DNA of 64,000 bases. It comes from Candidimonas humi (GTDB taxonomy: Bacteria; Pseudomonadota; Gammaproteobacteria; Burkholderiales; Burkholderiaceae_B). The position numbers were made by a program, and so were the translations under genes. The notes under the pieces were generated by a model. That model was not told the DNA's origin. It made no database searches and saw only the letters and a list, made by a program, of their open reading frames with translations. The stretch covers positions 186,001 through 250,000 of the forward strand of contig NZ_JAHTBN010000003.1 in NCBI RefSeq assembly GCF_019166065.1, written 5' to 3'. Shown in pieces: positions 1 to 7,441 of this stretch. Numbering within the stretch: position 1 is the first letter of the stretch; each line of letters begins with the position of its first letter.

Positions 1-238
1 CCAGGGGCCATATATGGCATATCCCATTATTTCGTCGAATGTGTTCACATTCGGCGGCCTGAAGATCGACTTGTCCGGCCAAGTCCTCGATACCGACGGC
101 CGGCCGATACCGAACCTGTATGCGGCGGGCGAGACCGTGGGCATGTATTACACCAACTATACGGGGGCCACATCGGTGCTCAAGGGGCTCGTATTCGGCA
201 GGCTGGCTGCCGGGCATGCGGCGGACTCCCGGGCATGA
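1..238 (+). CDS. FAD-dependent dehydrogenase, fumarate reductase/tricarballylate dehydrogenase type (3' part only)
   Basis: Only the C-terminal ~79 residues lie in the window; the reading frame is open to the left edge. The visible part has the typical C-terminal FAD-pocket block of FAD_binding_2 flavoproteins (GQVLDTDGRPIPNLYAAGE, then a Gly-rich helix ending GLVFGRLAA). The same block occurs in the two complete paralogues at 7442-8821 and 8862-10343, so this is a third copy of the family. Its TGA overlaps the ATG of the PrpD-like gene (ATGA), which implies one transcript and coupled translation. By family it would oxidise or reduce a C-C bond next to carboxylates; the substrate is unknown. 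Confidence 0.8.
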   Translation, partial: QGPYMAYPIISSNVFTFGGLKIDLSGQVLDTDGRPIPNLYAAGETVGMYYTNYTGATSVLKGLVFGRLAAGHAADSRA

Positions 239-1608
239 GCAAAGAGGAGGCCGCGGCGCCGCTGAGCGGCATATTGGTCGACGCGTTGCTGCGGCAGCTT
301 GCTGCCGGCCTGCCCGAGAACGTGCTTGCCAAGACTCGCCTGCATCTTGCCGATGCGCTCGGAATCGCGGTTGCCGCGCGCGCCACGATTTACGCACGGC
401 AGGTCGAGGAAGCGCAGGCGCGGCTGGCCGGGCCGGGGCCCTGCTCTCTGATCGGCGCGGGCCAGGCCGCGCCGCTGGCTGCGGCTTTCGCCAATTCGGC
501 CTTGATCCACATTCTGGATTATGACGATATTCACGATGTGGGCCGGCTGCATCCCGGTACCGTGGTCGTGCCCGCGGCGCTGGCGGCTGCGGAACTGGCC
601 GGCGCCTCGGATGAATCGTTGGCGGCAGCGGTCGCGCTCTCCTCCGAACTCATGTGCCGGCTTGGTACAGTTTGCGCTCCCAAGGGAGATGGCCCCGGTT
701 CAGAATGGTTTCTGACTCAACTGTTCGGCTATGTGGCCGCCAGTGTGGCGGCAGGCATAGCCCTGGGCCTGGACTGCGATGGGCTGGTGTCGGCGATAGG
801 GCTGGCATATATGCAGGCGGCTGGCGGCAAGCAGAGCGGCTTCGGCACGGGTTCCACGGCTCGTTCCATCTATCCGGCCTTTGCCGCCCAGGCGGGGGTG
901 CAGGCGGCGCTGCTGGCGCGCGCCGGGATGAGCGGCCCCGCGGGGGCCTTGGACGGCGCCGCCGGCCTGTTCCGTATTTATCTGGGCTCGGGCCTGACAG
1001 CCCGGCAGGTATCGGCTTTGACGGATTTCTCGCGCTGGCACAGCCTCGAGGTACAGGTGAAGCCCTGGCCATGCTGTCGCCTTTCTCATCCCTATGTCGC
1101 CGCGGCGATCGAGGCGCGCAACAGGGGGTTTGCAGTCGACGGCATTGCGCATGTGCTGGTTTCAGTCAATGCATCGGCGGCGCGTTTGTGCAGCCCCTTG
1201 CCGCAGCGCAGGCGGCCGCAGACATTGCAAGATGCCAAGTACAGCATCCCTTTCATGACGGCTTATGCCTTGGTGCGGGGAGCGCCGACCTTGGGCGAGC
1301 TGAACGAGACGGCGATCACGGACCCACGTATTTTGGAGCTGGCGGCAAGAATCGAGCTGCGGGAAGACTTGCCCGACTCTCCCGGCCACCCTCCCGCCGT
1401 GCTGGCCCTGCGTTGCAGCGACGGTACGACGCATCGAATCGAATTCCAGGCTGCGGACCTGGATGTGGGCGTGCAGGCGCTGCAGCGCAAGTTCGATGAC
1501 TGTTTCAATTTCGGTGGCTGCGGTGTCGCGGCGCCCGAGGCCTGGTCCGCCGTCATGGCAGGGCAATTGCGGCAGGCGCTGGCACTGGCCAGAGTGCCAA
1601 TGGCCTAG
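235..1608 (+). CDS. MmgE/PrpD family protein
   Basis: A 457-residue protein of the MmgE/PrpD family, whose characterised members are 2-methylcitrate dehydratase, cis-aconitate decarboxylase and related enzymes. The length is normal for the family. The N-terminal helical domain contains the conserved stretch ILDYDDIHDVGRLHPGTVVV (about residues 97-116), including the Asp pair and the His-Pro-Gly motif typical of the family. The start ATG overlaps the stop of the upstream flavoprotein gene by four bases. It lies in an organic-acid catabolic neighbourhood, so a dehydratase, decarboxylase or isomerase acting on a polycarboxylate is likely; the exact reaction cannot be read from the sequence. A strong hairpin follows at 1642-1678. 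Confidence 0.85.
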   Translation: MSKEEAAAPLSGILVDALLRQLAAGLPENVLAKTRLHLADALGIAVAARATIYARQVEEAQARLAGPGPCSLIGAGQAAPLAAAFANSALIHILDYDDIHDVGRLHPGTVVVPAALAAAELAGASDESLAAAVALSSELMCRLGTVCAPKGDGPGSEWFLTQLFGYVAASVAAGIALGLDCDGLVSAIGLAYMQAAGGKQSGFGTGSTARSIYPAFAAQAGVQAALLARAGMSGPAGALDGAAGLFRIYLGSGLTARQVSALTDFSRWHSLEVQVKPWPCCRLSHPYVAAAIEARNRGFAVDGIAHVLVSVNASAARLCSPLPQRRRPQTLQDAKYSIPFMTAYALVRGAPTLGELNETAITDPRILELAARIELREDLPDSPGHPPAVLALRCSDGTTHRIEFQAADLDVGVQALQRKFDDCFNFGGCGVAAPEAWSAVMAGQLRQALALARVPMA

Positions 1609-1641
1609 CAATTCGCCATGGAATAAGCGGGTGGTACAGAT

Positions 1642-1678
1642 GAATGCGGGGCGCCGTCATGGAGGGCGCCCCGCATTC
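1642..1678 (+). terminator. Strong inverted repeat, probable terminator
   Basis: A perfect 14-bp stem (arms 1642-1655 and 1665-1678) with a 9-nt loop sits 33 bases after the PrpD stop and is followed by a C/T-rich run (tctgtcttt). There is no clean T-tract, so termination may be partial. It also argues that the following SDR gene starts at 1719 and not at the upstream in-frame ATG inside the hairpin at 1644. Confidence 0.55.
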
Positions 1679-1718
1679 CCCGTCTGTCTTTATAGATGAC
1701 TTGGAAAAGGATGAAGCG

Positions 1719-2480
1719 ATGTACGACCAGGACTTGATGCAAGGGCGCGTGGCGTTCGTCACGGGCGCGGCCGGCGGCATAGGCCGCGCGGTATGCGAAG
1801 CGCTTGCGGCCCATGGCGCGCGAGTGGTGGGCGTGGACCTCGATCCGCAGGCCGCCGCCCAGTCGCACGGCGCCATCGAGTGGCGCCGGCTGGACGTCAC
1901 CCAGGCTGCCGAGGTGCGGGCCTGCCTGGACGAGACCGCCGAGCGCCTGGGCCGCCTGGACATCCTGGTCAACGTCGCCGGCGTGGTATCGCTGGGCGAC
2001 GCCGAGCACCTGGCCGAAACCGAATGGGACCGCGTCATCGACATCAACCTCAAGGGCACGTTCCTGTGCTGCCAGGCGGCGATCCCGCACTTGCGGGCCG
2101 GCGGCTTCGGCCGTATCGTCAACCTGGGTTCGGTGGTGGGCAAGAACGGCGGCAACCCCCGCCCCTGGCTCGACCCGTCCGAGCAGCGCCAAGCCGGCAA
2201 TGTCGCCTATGGGGTGTCCAAGGCGGGCGTGCACATGATGACCGCATTCCTGGCCAAGGAGCTGGCCGGCTCGGGCATCACTGTCAATGCCGTGGCCCCG
2301 GGGCCGGTATCCTCGGCCATGACGACCGCGTTCCCGCAAGTGCTGCGCGATCTCGTGCCGGTGGGCCGCATGGGCACCGCCGCGGAGGTGGCCGCCGCCG
2401 TGCTGTTCCTGGCCGCGCCGCAGTCCGGTTTCGTTACGGGCGAGGTGCTGGACGTCAACGGCGGCATCTGGTGTGATTGA
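1719..2480 (+). CDS. Short-chain dehydrogenase/reductase (SDR, 3-oxoacyl-ACP reductase-like)
   Basis: A 253-residue classical SDR. Visible motifs are the dinucleotide-binding TGAAGGIG (residues 15-22), the acidic residue after beta-2 (VVGVDLD) suggesting NAD(H) preference, the NVAG turn, a serine in the LGSVVG strand, the catalytic YGVSK, and the C-terminal VTGEVLDVNGG. The ATG at 1719 is preceded by a purine-rich site (ggaaaagg); an upstream in-frame ATG falls within a hairpin and is less likely. It would reduce or oxidise a hydroxy/keto group of the pathway intermediate. It follows the flavoprotein and PrpD genes on the same strand. Confidence 0.85.
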   Translation: MYDQDLMQGRVAFVTGAAGGIGRAVCEALAAHGARVVGVDLDPQAAAQSHGAIEWRRLDVTQAAEVRACLDETAERLGRLDILVNVAGVVSLGDAEHLAETEWDRVIDINLKGTFLCCQAAIPHLRAGGFGRIVNLGSVVGKNGGNPRPWLDPSEQRQAGNVAYGVSKAGVHMMTAFLAKELAGSGITVNAVAPGPVSSAMTTAFPQVLRDLVPVGRMGTAAEVAAAVLFLAAPQSGFVTGEVLDVNGGIWCD

Positions 2481-2632
2481 ATATCCAGGGGCCCAGCCGC
2501 AGCAGCCAGGCAAAGAGGCGCCGCTCCTTTTACGTTGTCTCCTTATATAGTACGCAGTGCGGGCAGGCCCTGGCTCCCGATCATGGGCTTCGAATCCCTT
2601 TTTGAAATCTCTTTTGTGAGGAAACACTATTC

Positions 2633-3226
2633 ATGCAGGCAAGCCGTTCGATTTATCTGGTCCTCGATATGGAAAATGACCTGGTGCACGAGGACGGGCC
2701 CAGCGGCAAGGGGCCCATGGGCGAGCAGGTGCGCGAGCGCGGCATCCTGCCTCGCACCGCCGCGGCCATCGCCAAGGCACGCCAGGCGGGCATCCTGGTC
2801 GGCTTCGTACGGGTGGGCTTCTCGGCGGAATACCCGGAATGCCCGAAGTCTTCGCCGATCTTCTCGGCCGCGCCGCGCAACGGCTTGTTCAAGCTCGGCG
2901 CCTGGGGCACGGAGATCCATCCGTCCCTGGAGCAGCGCCCCGGCGATATCCAGGTGATCAAGCACCGGGTCAGTCCGTTTTATTCCACCACGCTGGAGGC
3001 GCAGTTGCGCGCGCAGGGCGTGGGCCGCATCTATTGCTCGGGGGTCTCGACCCAGGCGGTGGTGCAGGCCACGGTGCGTGATGCGCACGACCGGGACTAC
3101 GAGGTCGTGGTGCTGGAAGACGCCTGCGCGGCGCACAACGCCGAAGAGCACGCCAATTCGATGCAGAGCATTGCGCGCTTCTGCACCATCGAGACCACGG
3201 ACTCCGTGGCTTTCGCCAACCCCTGA
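2633..3226 (+). CDS. Isochorismatase-fold protein lacking the catalytic cysteine
   Basis: A 197-residue protein of the isochorismatase/cysteine hydrolase fold. The first Asp (LVLDMEND, Asp12) and the Lys (QVIKHRVSPF, Lys110) of the catalytic triad are present. At the position of the nucleophilic Cys in the GVATDxCV signature the protein reads GVSTQAVV, so Cys is replaced by Val143. EntB-type isochorismatases also lack this Cys, so the protein may still catalyse hydrolysis, but not by the amidase mechanism. It is the last plus-strand gene of the first catabolic block and is followed by a very strong terminator. The true substrate is unknown. Confidence 0.8.
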   Translation: MQASRSIYLVLDMENDLVHEDGPSGKGPMGEQVRERGILPRTAAAIAKARQAGILVGFVRVGFSAEYPECPKSSPIFSAAPRNGLFKLGAWGTEIHPSLEQRPGDIQVIKHRVSPFYSTTLEAQLRAQGVGRIYCSGVSTQAVVQATVRDAHDRDYEVVVLEDACAAHNAEEHANSMQSIARFCTIETTDSVAFANP

Positions 3227-3253
3227 GGCGCGCCTTCGCCGCGTGCGGCTCTA

Positions 3254-3292
3254 ACGCAAGAACGGCCGGGCGTCGCCCGGCCGTTCTTGCGT
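3254..3292. terminator. Bidirectional intrinsic terminator
   Basis: A perfect 18-bp stem (3254-3271 with 3275-3292) and a three-base loop lie between two convergent genes. Its position, 27 bases after the isochorismatase-like stop and 73 bases before the end of the minus-strand Bug gene, suggests it ends transcripts from both sides. T-tracts are weak. Confidence 0.7.
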
Positions 3293-3365
3293 GATGCACT
3301 AGGAAGAAATCTGGAGAATGAAGTAGCGGATCGCGGCGCCGGACTCGGCCGGCGGTGTTCCGCGC

Positions 3366-4367
3366 TTAGTCGGTCAGCGTGACGCCTGCGTCCTTGATGA
3401 CTTTGCCCCAGCGGTGGAACTCGCTATCGAAGAACTTATGGAAATCGGCGGGGTTCTTCATCACTGACGGAACTACGGCTACGCTGGTCAACTGCTTGCG
3501 CACGTCGGGCTGGGCAACCACCTTGTGGATAGCGGCGTCGAGCCGCTCTATGACGGCGGGAGGCGTACCTGCGGGCGCGAAGATACCCACCCAGTTCGCG
3601 ACGTCAAAATGCGGCAGCTCTTCTTGCGCGGTGGGCACATTGGCAAGAAAGTCGACACGCTTGGCGCTGGTCACGGCGAGCGCCTTGAGCTTGCCGCTCT
3701 TGATCAGGGAGTACAGCGGCGGCAGGTCCATTACGATGCCGTCCACGTGCCCGGCCAGCGTATCGGTGACGGCTGGGCCGGCGCCGCGATAGGGCACATG
3801 GACGATATTGGCCTTCGATGCTTGCTTGAGCAATTCGATGGTCAGGTGCGGCAACCCGCCCACGCCGGAAGAAGACAGCGTGACCCGCTTTTGCCGTGCC
3901 AGGTCGAGCAGGCCTTTAAGTGTCGTGACTTTCAGGTTCGGTCCGGCGGCGATTGCCTCAGGCGTAAGCCCCACAATGTTGATGGGAGTGAAATCCTTCA
4001 GGGAATCGAAGGGGGGATGCTTCATTGTTTGGGGTGTCAAGACCACGGGGCTGACGCTGGACAGCAGCAGTGTGTAGCCGTCGGGTTGCGCCTTGGCGAC
4101 ATGGTTGGCGCCGATGGTGCCGCTTGCGCCGGCTTTGTTCTCGACCACGACACTGGCTCCCAGAGCCCTGGCCAGCGGGGGCGCCACGATGCGTGCCACG
4201 ATGTCGTTCGATCCCCCAGGCGGATACCCGACGATCAGCGTGATGGCATGGTCGGGATAGGCCGCCGCCTGGGATGGCGCGGCAGCCAAGAGCGGCGACA
4301 GGGCCAGGAGGATGCCGGATATCCGGCGTATGGTATTGCGCCGAAGGGTGCGGGGATGGGGGTGCAT
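3366..4367 (-). CDS. Bug-family (TctC-like) periplasmic solute-binding protein
   Basis: A 333-residue tripartite tricarboxylate transporter receptor. The start at 4367 gives an N-terminal signal peptide (basic MHPHPRTLRRNTIRR, hydrophobic core, cleavage near SQAAAYP) and has an AGAGAGA ribosome site; upstream in-frame ATGs have no such signal. Family features are the mature start YPDHAITLIVGYPPGGSND, the ENKAGASGTIG block and the VPYRGAGPAVTD ligand loop. Bug receptors bind small carboxylates and often work with TctAB permeases located elsewhere; none is in this window. It faces the divergent racemase gene, so it probably delivers or senses the substrate of this cluster. Confidence 0.9.
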   Translation of the reverse strand: MHPHPRTLRRNTIRRISGILLALSPLLAAAPSQAAAYPDHAITLIVGYPPGGSNDIVARIVAPPLARALGASVVVENKAGASGTIGANHVAKAQPDGYTLLLSSVSPVVLTPQTMKHPPFDSLKDFTPINIVGLTPEAIAAGPNLKVTTLKGLLDLARQKRVTLSSSGVGGLPHLTIELLKQASKANIVHVPYRGAGPAVTDTLAGHVDGIVMDLPPLYSLIKSGKLKALAVTSAKRVDFLANVPTAQEELPHFDVANWVGIFAPAGTPPAVIERLDAAIHKVVAQPDVRKQLTSVAVVPSVMKNPADFHKFFDSEFHRWGKVIKDAGVTLTD

Positions 4368-4697
4368 GTCTCTCTCTTCGTTTGATGGCCTGTGTGGCAC
4401 GGTGCCGCAAGGCACTTGCGGATTGGGGCCGGCCTGCTGTGGCCGGTCTGGCTGTCTCGAAAAAATTCTACAGACGCCCCTATGCTGCGGCAATCGGATG
4501 GCACGAAAGCGTTTTTCGATATTTCTGAATATTGAGATAGGCCACGAGGCCTATCATTGTGGTCGAGCGCGAGCCTGGCTGCCGGCATCGAGCCCGCATT
4601 ATGCCCGTGCTGGACATCTACGGGTTTTTCCGGCTAGCGCCGGCGGATAGGGCGGACGGGTTCGAGCCACCGTCCAGCATTGCCTCGGGAGGCTGCA
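4368..4697. other. Divergent intergenic region
   Basis: A 330-base region between the start codons of the Bug gene and the racemase-like gene. It must hold both promoters. It is locally AT-rich around 4510-4535 and contains two adjacent palindromes described separately. I see no convincing ORF or RNA gene. Confidence 0.6.
4519..4555. promoter_or_regulatory. Two adjacent palindromes, candidate operators
   Basis: ATATT-N4-AATAT (4519-4532) is followed three bases later by GATAGGCC-N4-GGCCTATC (4536-4555), both perfect. Their placement in the middle of a divergent promoter region is what one expects for regulator binding sites. No cognate regulator is encoded within the first 10 kb. Confidence 0.4.
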
Positions 4698-5546
4698 TTG
4701 AAAATATGGCATCAGAGTTTTACCGACCTCGACGTTTTTCCCCAGTATCGCGCCACATTGCAGCAACATGCCGACCGGGTGATGGGCGAGGACGCTTCGG
4801 TGCACATCCATGGCCTGCGGCCAGGCACGTATCCGCCCGGAATTGCTCCCATGGAGATGAACAGCCGCGCGGGCTTGCGTTTGTTCAACGCGCAGCAGGT
4901 GTGCGAGGCGGCCTTGGCTGCCGAGGCTGCCGGATACGATGCCTTCGCGCTGGGGTGTTTTTTCGATCCGGCCTTGCACGAGGCGCGCTCCCTGGTCGAT
5001 ATTCCGGTCGTCAGCCTCACCGAGACCTGCATGTTGACGGCTTGTTCGCTGGGCCGCCGTTTCGCCGTAGTGGCCCTGTCGGACTTCCAGAAGATGCTTT
5101 CCGAAGACCTGGCCGCGCAATATGGCCTGGCCAGCCGGCTGGCAGGCGTGGTTGCCATGTCGCCTGCCGTCGGACTATTCGACCTCGAAAGCGAAGGGGA
5201 GAAACTGGAATCTATCAGGCAGCGCTTCCGGCGTGCGTGCGAACAGGCATTTACTCTCGGCGCGGAAGTCATCATTCCGGGCGACGGCGTGCTCAATGAA
5301 TTCCTGGTCAGGCACGATATGCTGGAAGTCGATGGCGGGGTGGTAATGGATTCGCTGGGCGTGCTGTTCCAGCATGCGGCTTTCCTGGCGCGGGCGCGTG
5401 CCGGCGGTTGCCTGGACGTCAGCCGGCGGTTGTTGTATGCAAAGCCGACCGCGCCGATGATGGCTCATATGCGTGGGCAGCGCGGTGTGCTGGATGCTGC
5501 CGAGCGCGATTTTTCGGGGCAGCCCGCTTCGGGGCATGCGAAATGA
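4698..5546 (+). CDS. Asp/Glu/hydantoin racemase superfamily protein
   Basis: A 282-residue protein of the aspartate/glutamate/hydantoin racemase and arylmalonate decarboxylase fold. I choose the TTG at 4698 because GGGAGG lies five bases upstream and the N-terminus then reads MKIWHQSF, typical of the family. The first catalytic Cys is present in FALGCFFDP (Cys87). The second, normally in a VLGC motif, is replaced by IIPGDG (residues 193-197). One-cysteine members of this fold act as decarboxylases or isomerases instead of racemases, so a racemase annotation would be unsafe. It is divergent from the Bug gene and convergent with the ETF genes. Confidence 0.75.
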   Translation: MKIWHQSFTDLDVFPQYRATLQQHADRVMGEDASVHIHGLRPGTYPPGIAPMEMNSRAGLRLFNAQQVCEAALAAEAAGYDAFALGCFFDPALHEARSLVDIPVVSLTETCMLTACSLGRRFAVVALSDFQKMLSEDLAAQYGLASRLAGVVAMSPAVGLFDLESEGEKLESIRQRFRRACEQAFTLGAEVIIPGDGVLNEFLVRHDMLEVDGGVVMDSLGVLFQHAAFLARARAGGCLDVSRRLLYAKPTAPMMAHMRGQRGVLDAAERDFSGQPASGHAK

Positions 5547-5627
5547 CATCACCGGGCCGATACCGGCTCGGAAGAGGGGCTGCCGCGCCGGCTGCTGAGG
5601 GGCTGCCCTGCGCGATATTACGTCCGT

Positions 5628-6632
5628 TCAGGCATCGAGGGCCCGGGCCAGCGCGGGCAGGAATTCCTTCCAGTCCGCCACGATGCCGATCTGGGCGTGC
5701 TTGAAGATCTCGGCCTCATCGTCGCGGTTGATCGCAATGAGGCGGACGTGCGGCGCAATGCCGGCCAGATGCTGTGGAGTACCCGATATGCCCACAGCCA
5801 AGTAGATTTCCGGAGATACGTACTTGCCGGATTGGCCGACTTGGCGGGCGACCGGTGCCCATCCTGCATCGATCGCCGGCAGGCTGGCTCCGACCGCCCC
5901 GCCCAGTCGTTCCGCCAGGCCATAGAGAGCTTCGAATCCCTGTGCGTCGCCTATTCCGCGCCCGCCCGATACCACCAGCCTGGCCCCGTCCAGGCTGGCA
6001 TGGGTTTCGTTGCGGTCCGTATATGCGGTGGGGTAGGCGGGCGGCAAAGATTCCGGCGCGCGGCACTGATGCATCGCGATCGGAGAGCGGTCTCGCACGG
6101 CCGGAACTGTAGATCCGGCACTGTGGACGACAGCAAGAAAGGGGCCTTCGCGGCATTCCATATCGATCTGCAGGCGCCCGCCGAATGCCATCCGATGTGC
6201 ATGCAGGATGCCCGTTGCGTCGATGTCCCACGACTCGCAGCGGCCCATGGCTTTCCCTGCCAGCAGTGCGGCCAAGCGCGCCGCGATTTCTTCCCCTGCT
6301 CGTCCGGCGGCGGCGAAGAAGACGGAGCTGCCGTCATGGGGCGGCGCATCGGGGGCGCGTAACAGCGCGGCATAGGCGGCGGCCAGTTGCCGCGGCTCCA
6401 GCGGCCGGGCGCCGGGGGCCGTCGCACACACCCATACGGCGTCCATCCCCAGGGCCTCGGCGCGCTGGATGGCAGGCTCGGGCGTGTTGCCGATCAGCAG
6501 TGCTGCGGCGTGGCCATTGCAGCGATCGGCCAGTAGCCGGGCCTGCTCCATCGGTGCATAGTCGGACGCGGCGAGCTCTTCCTGTACGGGAACCAGGGCG
6601 TATATATGGCGCGGGGTTTCAGGTGTGGGCAT
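5628..6632 (-). CDS. Electron transfer flavoprotein, alpha subunit
   Basis: A 334-residue ETF alpha/FixB homologue. The C-terminal FAD domain carries the diagnostic blocks VVSGGRGIGD, RQVGQSGKYVSPEIYLAVGI and SGTPQHLAG, then INRDDEAEIF. The N-terminal half is divergent from housekeeping EtfA. It overlaps the ETF beta gene by 14 bases. ETF accepts two electrons from dehydrogenases and passes them to ETF:quinone oxidoreductase. Here it lies directly downstream of two FAD dehydrogenase genes, so these are its likely donors instead of acyl-CoA dehydrogenases. Confidence 0.9.
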   Translation of the reverse strand: MPTPETPRHIYALVPVQEELAASDYAPMEQARLLADRCNGHAAALLIGNTPEPAIQRAEALGMDAVWVCATAPGARPLEPRQLAAAYAALLRAPDAPPHDGSSVFFAAAGRAGEEIAARLAALLAGKAMGRCESWDIDATGILHAHRMAFGGRLQIDMECREGPFLAVVHSAGSTVPAVRDRSPIAMHQCRAPESLPPAYPTAYTDRNETHASLDGARLVVSGGRGIGDAQGFEALYGLAERLGGAVGASLPAIDAGWAPVARQVGQSGKYVSPEIYLAVGISGTPQHLAGIAPHVRLIAINRDDEAEIFKHAQIGIVADWKEFLPALARALDA

Positions 6633-7431
6633 GAGTGTCGGCGGGATTCTTCCAGGTTTTCAGGTACGACGCCAGGGCGATGGCCTGCTCGTCGACCGAA
6701 CCGTGCAGGAATTGGCAGGGGGTCCGGGTCTTTTCGTGTGCGGCGGGCAGCTCGCAACTGATGGCCGGTGCGCCTGCCGTATCGGGCGGCGGATCCGCGA
6801 TCTCGAATTTTTGCTGGCGCGCGAGCATGACGTTCTTCATCAAGGGATGGCGCAGGCGATTGTCCTTGTCGTTGCTGATGCTGATCAGGGCCGGGACGCT
6901 CAGTTCGATGAGTTCGCTGCTGGCGCCGCTGGCGCGTTCGGCCTGTAGCGTGCCGCCTGCTTGCTCCCGTACGTGCAAGGCCTGGCTGACGAAGGGCATG
7001 TCCCAGCTCTGGGCGAGATAGGCGACCGCCATGCCATCGTCCAGGTCTCCGTGCTCGCGTCCCGCCAATATCAGATCGACGGGGACGGCGGGATCTCCAG
7101 CCAGCTGTGCAGGTACATGGCGGGCCAGCCATGCCGGGTTGCCGCGCTGCGCGGCCGGCACGCGCAGGCCGGCGACGCGGTCGAGCCGGTAGGACGCCAC
7201 GGTCCGCAGCAGTGCCGTGTCCGTCGATGCATCAGTCACCAGGGCCGTGAGCCGGGTGCCCGGTTCGCGGTCGCGCAGCTTGAGTGCAGTTTCCAGCGCG
7301 GCCTCGTCGAAGGGGCTGAGTTTGAACGGTGTGGTTGGCGCTTGCAGTATGTCCGTCCACAGGCCCGTTGCGGGTTTTTCCAATGGGCGCTTCGGATCGG
7401 CGATACCGGCTATCAGTATGGCTATGTGCAT
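6619..7431 (-). CDS. Electron transfer flavoprotein, beta subunit
   Basis: A 270-residue ETF beta/FixA homologue. Recognisable parts are the N-terminal SPFDEAALETALKLRD segment and the nucleotide-binding VDLILAGREHGDLDDGMAVAYLAQ. It overlaps the alpha gene, a usual arrangement giving equal subunit amounts. It begins 10 bases after the stop of the flavoprotein gene at 7442-8821, so the four genes between 5628 and 10343 form one operon read leftwards. Confidence 0.88.
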   Translation of the reverse strand: MHIAILIAGIADPKRPLEKPATGLWTDILQAPTTPFKLSPFDEAALETALKLRDREPGTRLTALVTDASTDTALLRTVASYRLDRVAGLRVPAAQRGNPAWLARHVPAQLAGDPAVPVDLILAGREHGDLDDGMAVAYLAQSWDMPFVSQALHVREQAGGTLQAERASGASSELIELSVPALISISNDKDNRLRHPLMKNVMLARQQKFEIADPPPDTAGAPAISCELPAAHEKTRTPCQFLHGSVDEQAIALASYLKTWKNPADTHAHT

Positions 7432-7441
7432 GGTTCAGGCC

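Noticed and set aside
2580-2600. A tRNA-like TTCGAATCCC sequence
   Set aside because: No acceptor stem or anticodon arm can be built around it; chance match.
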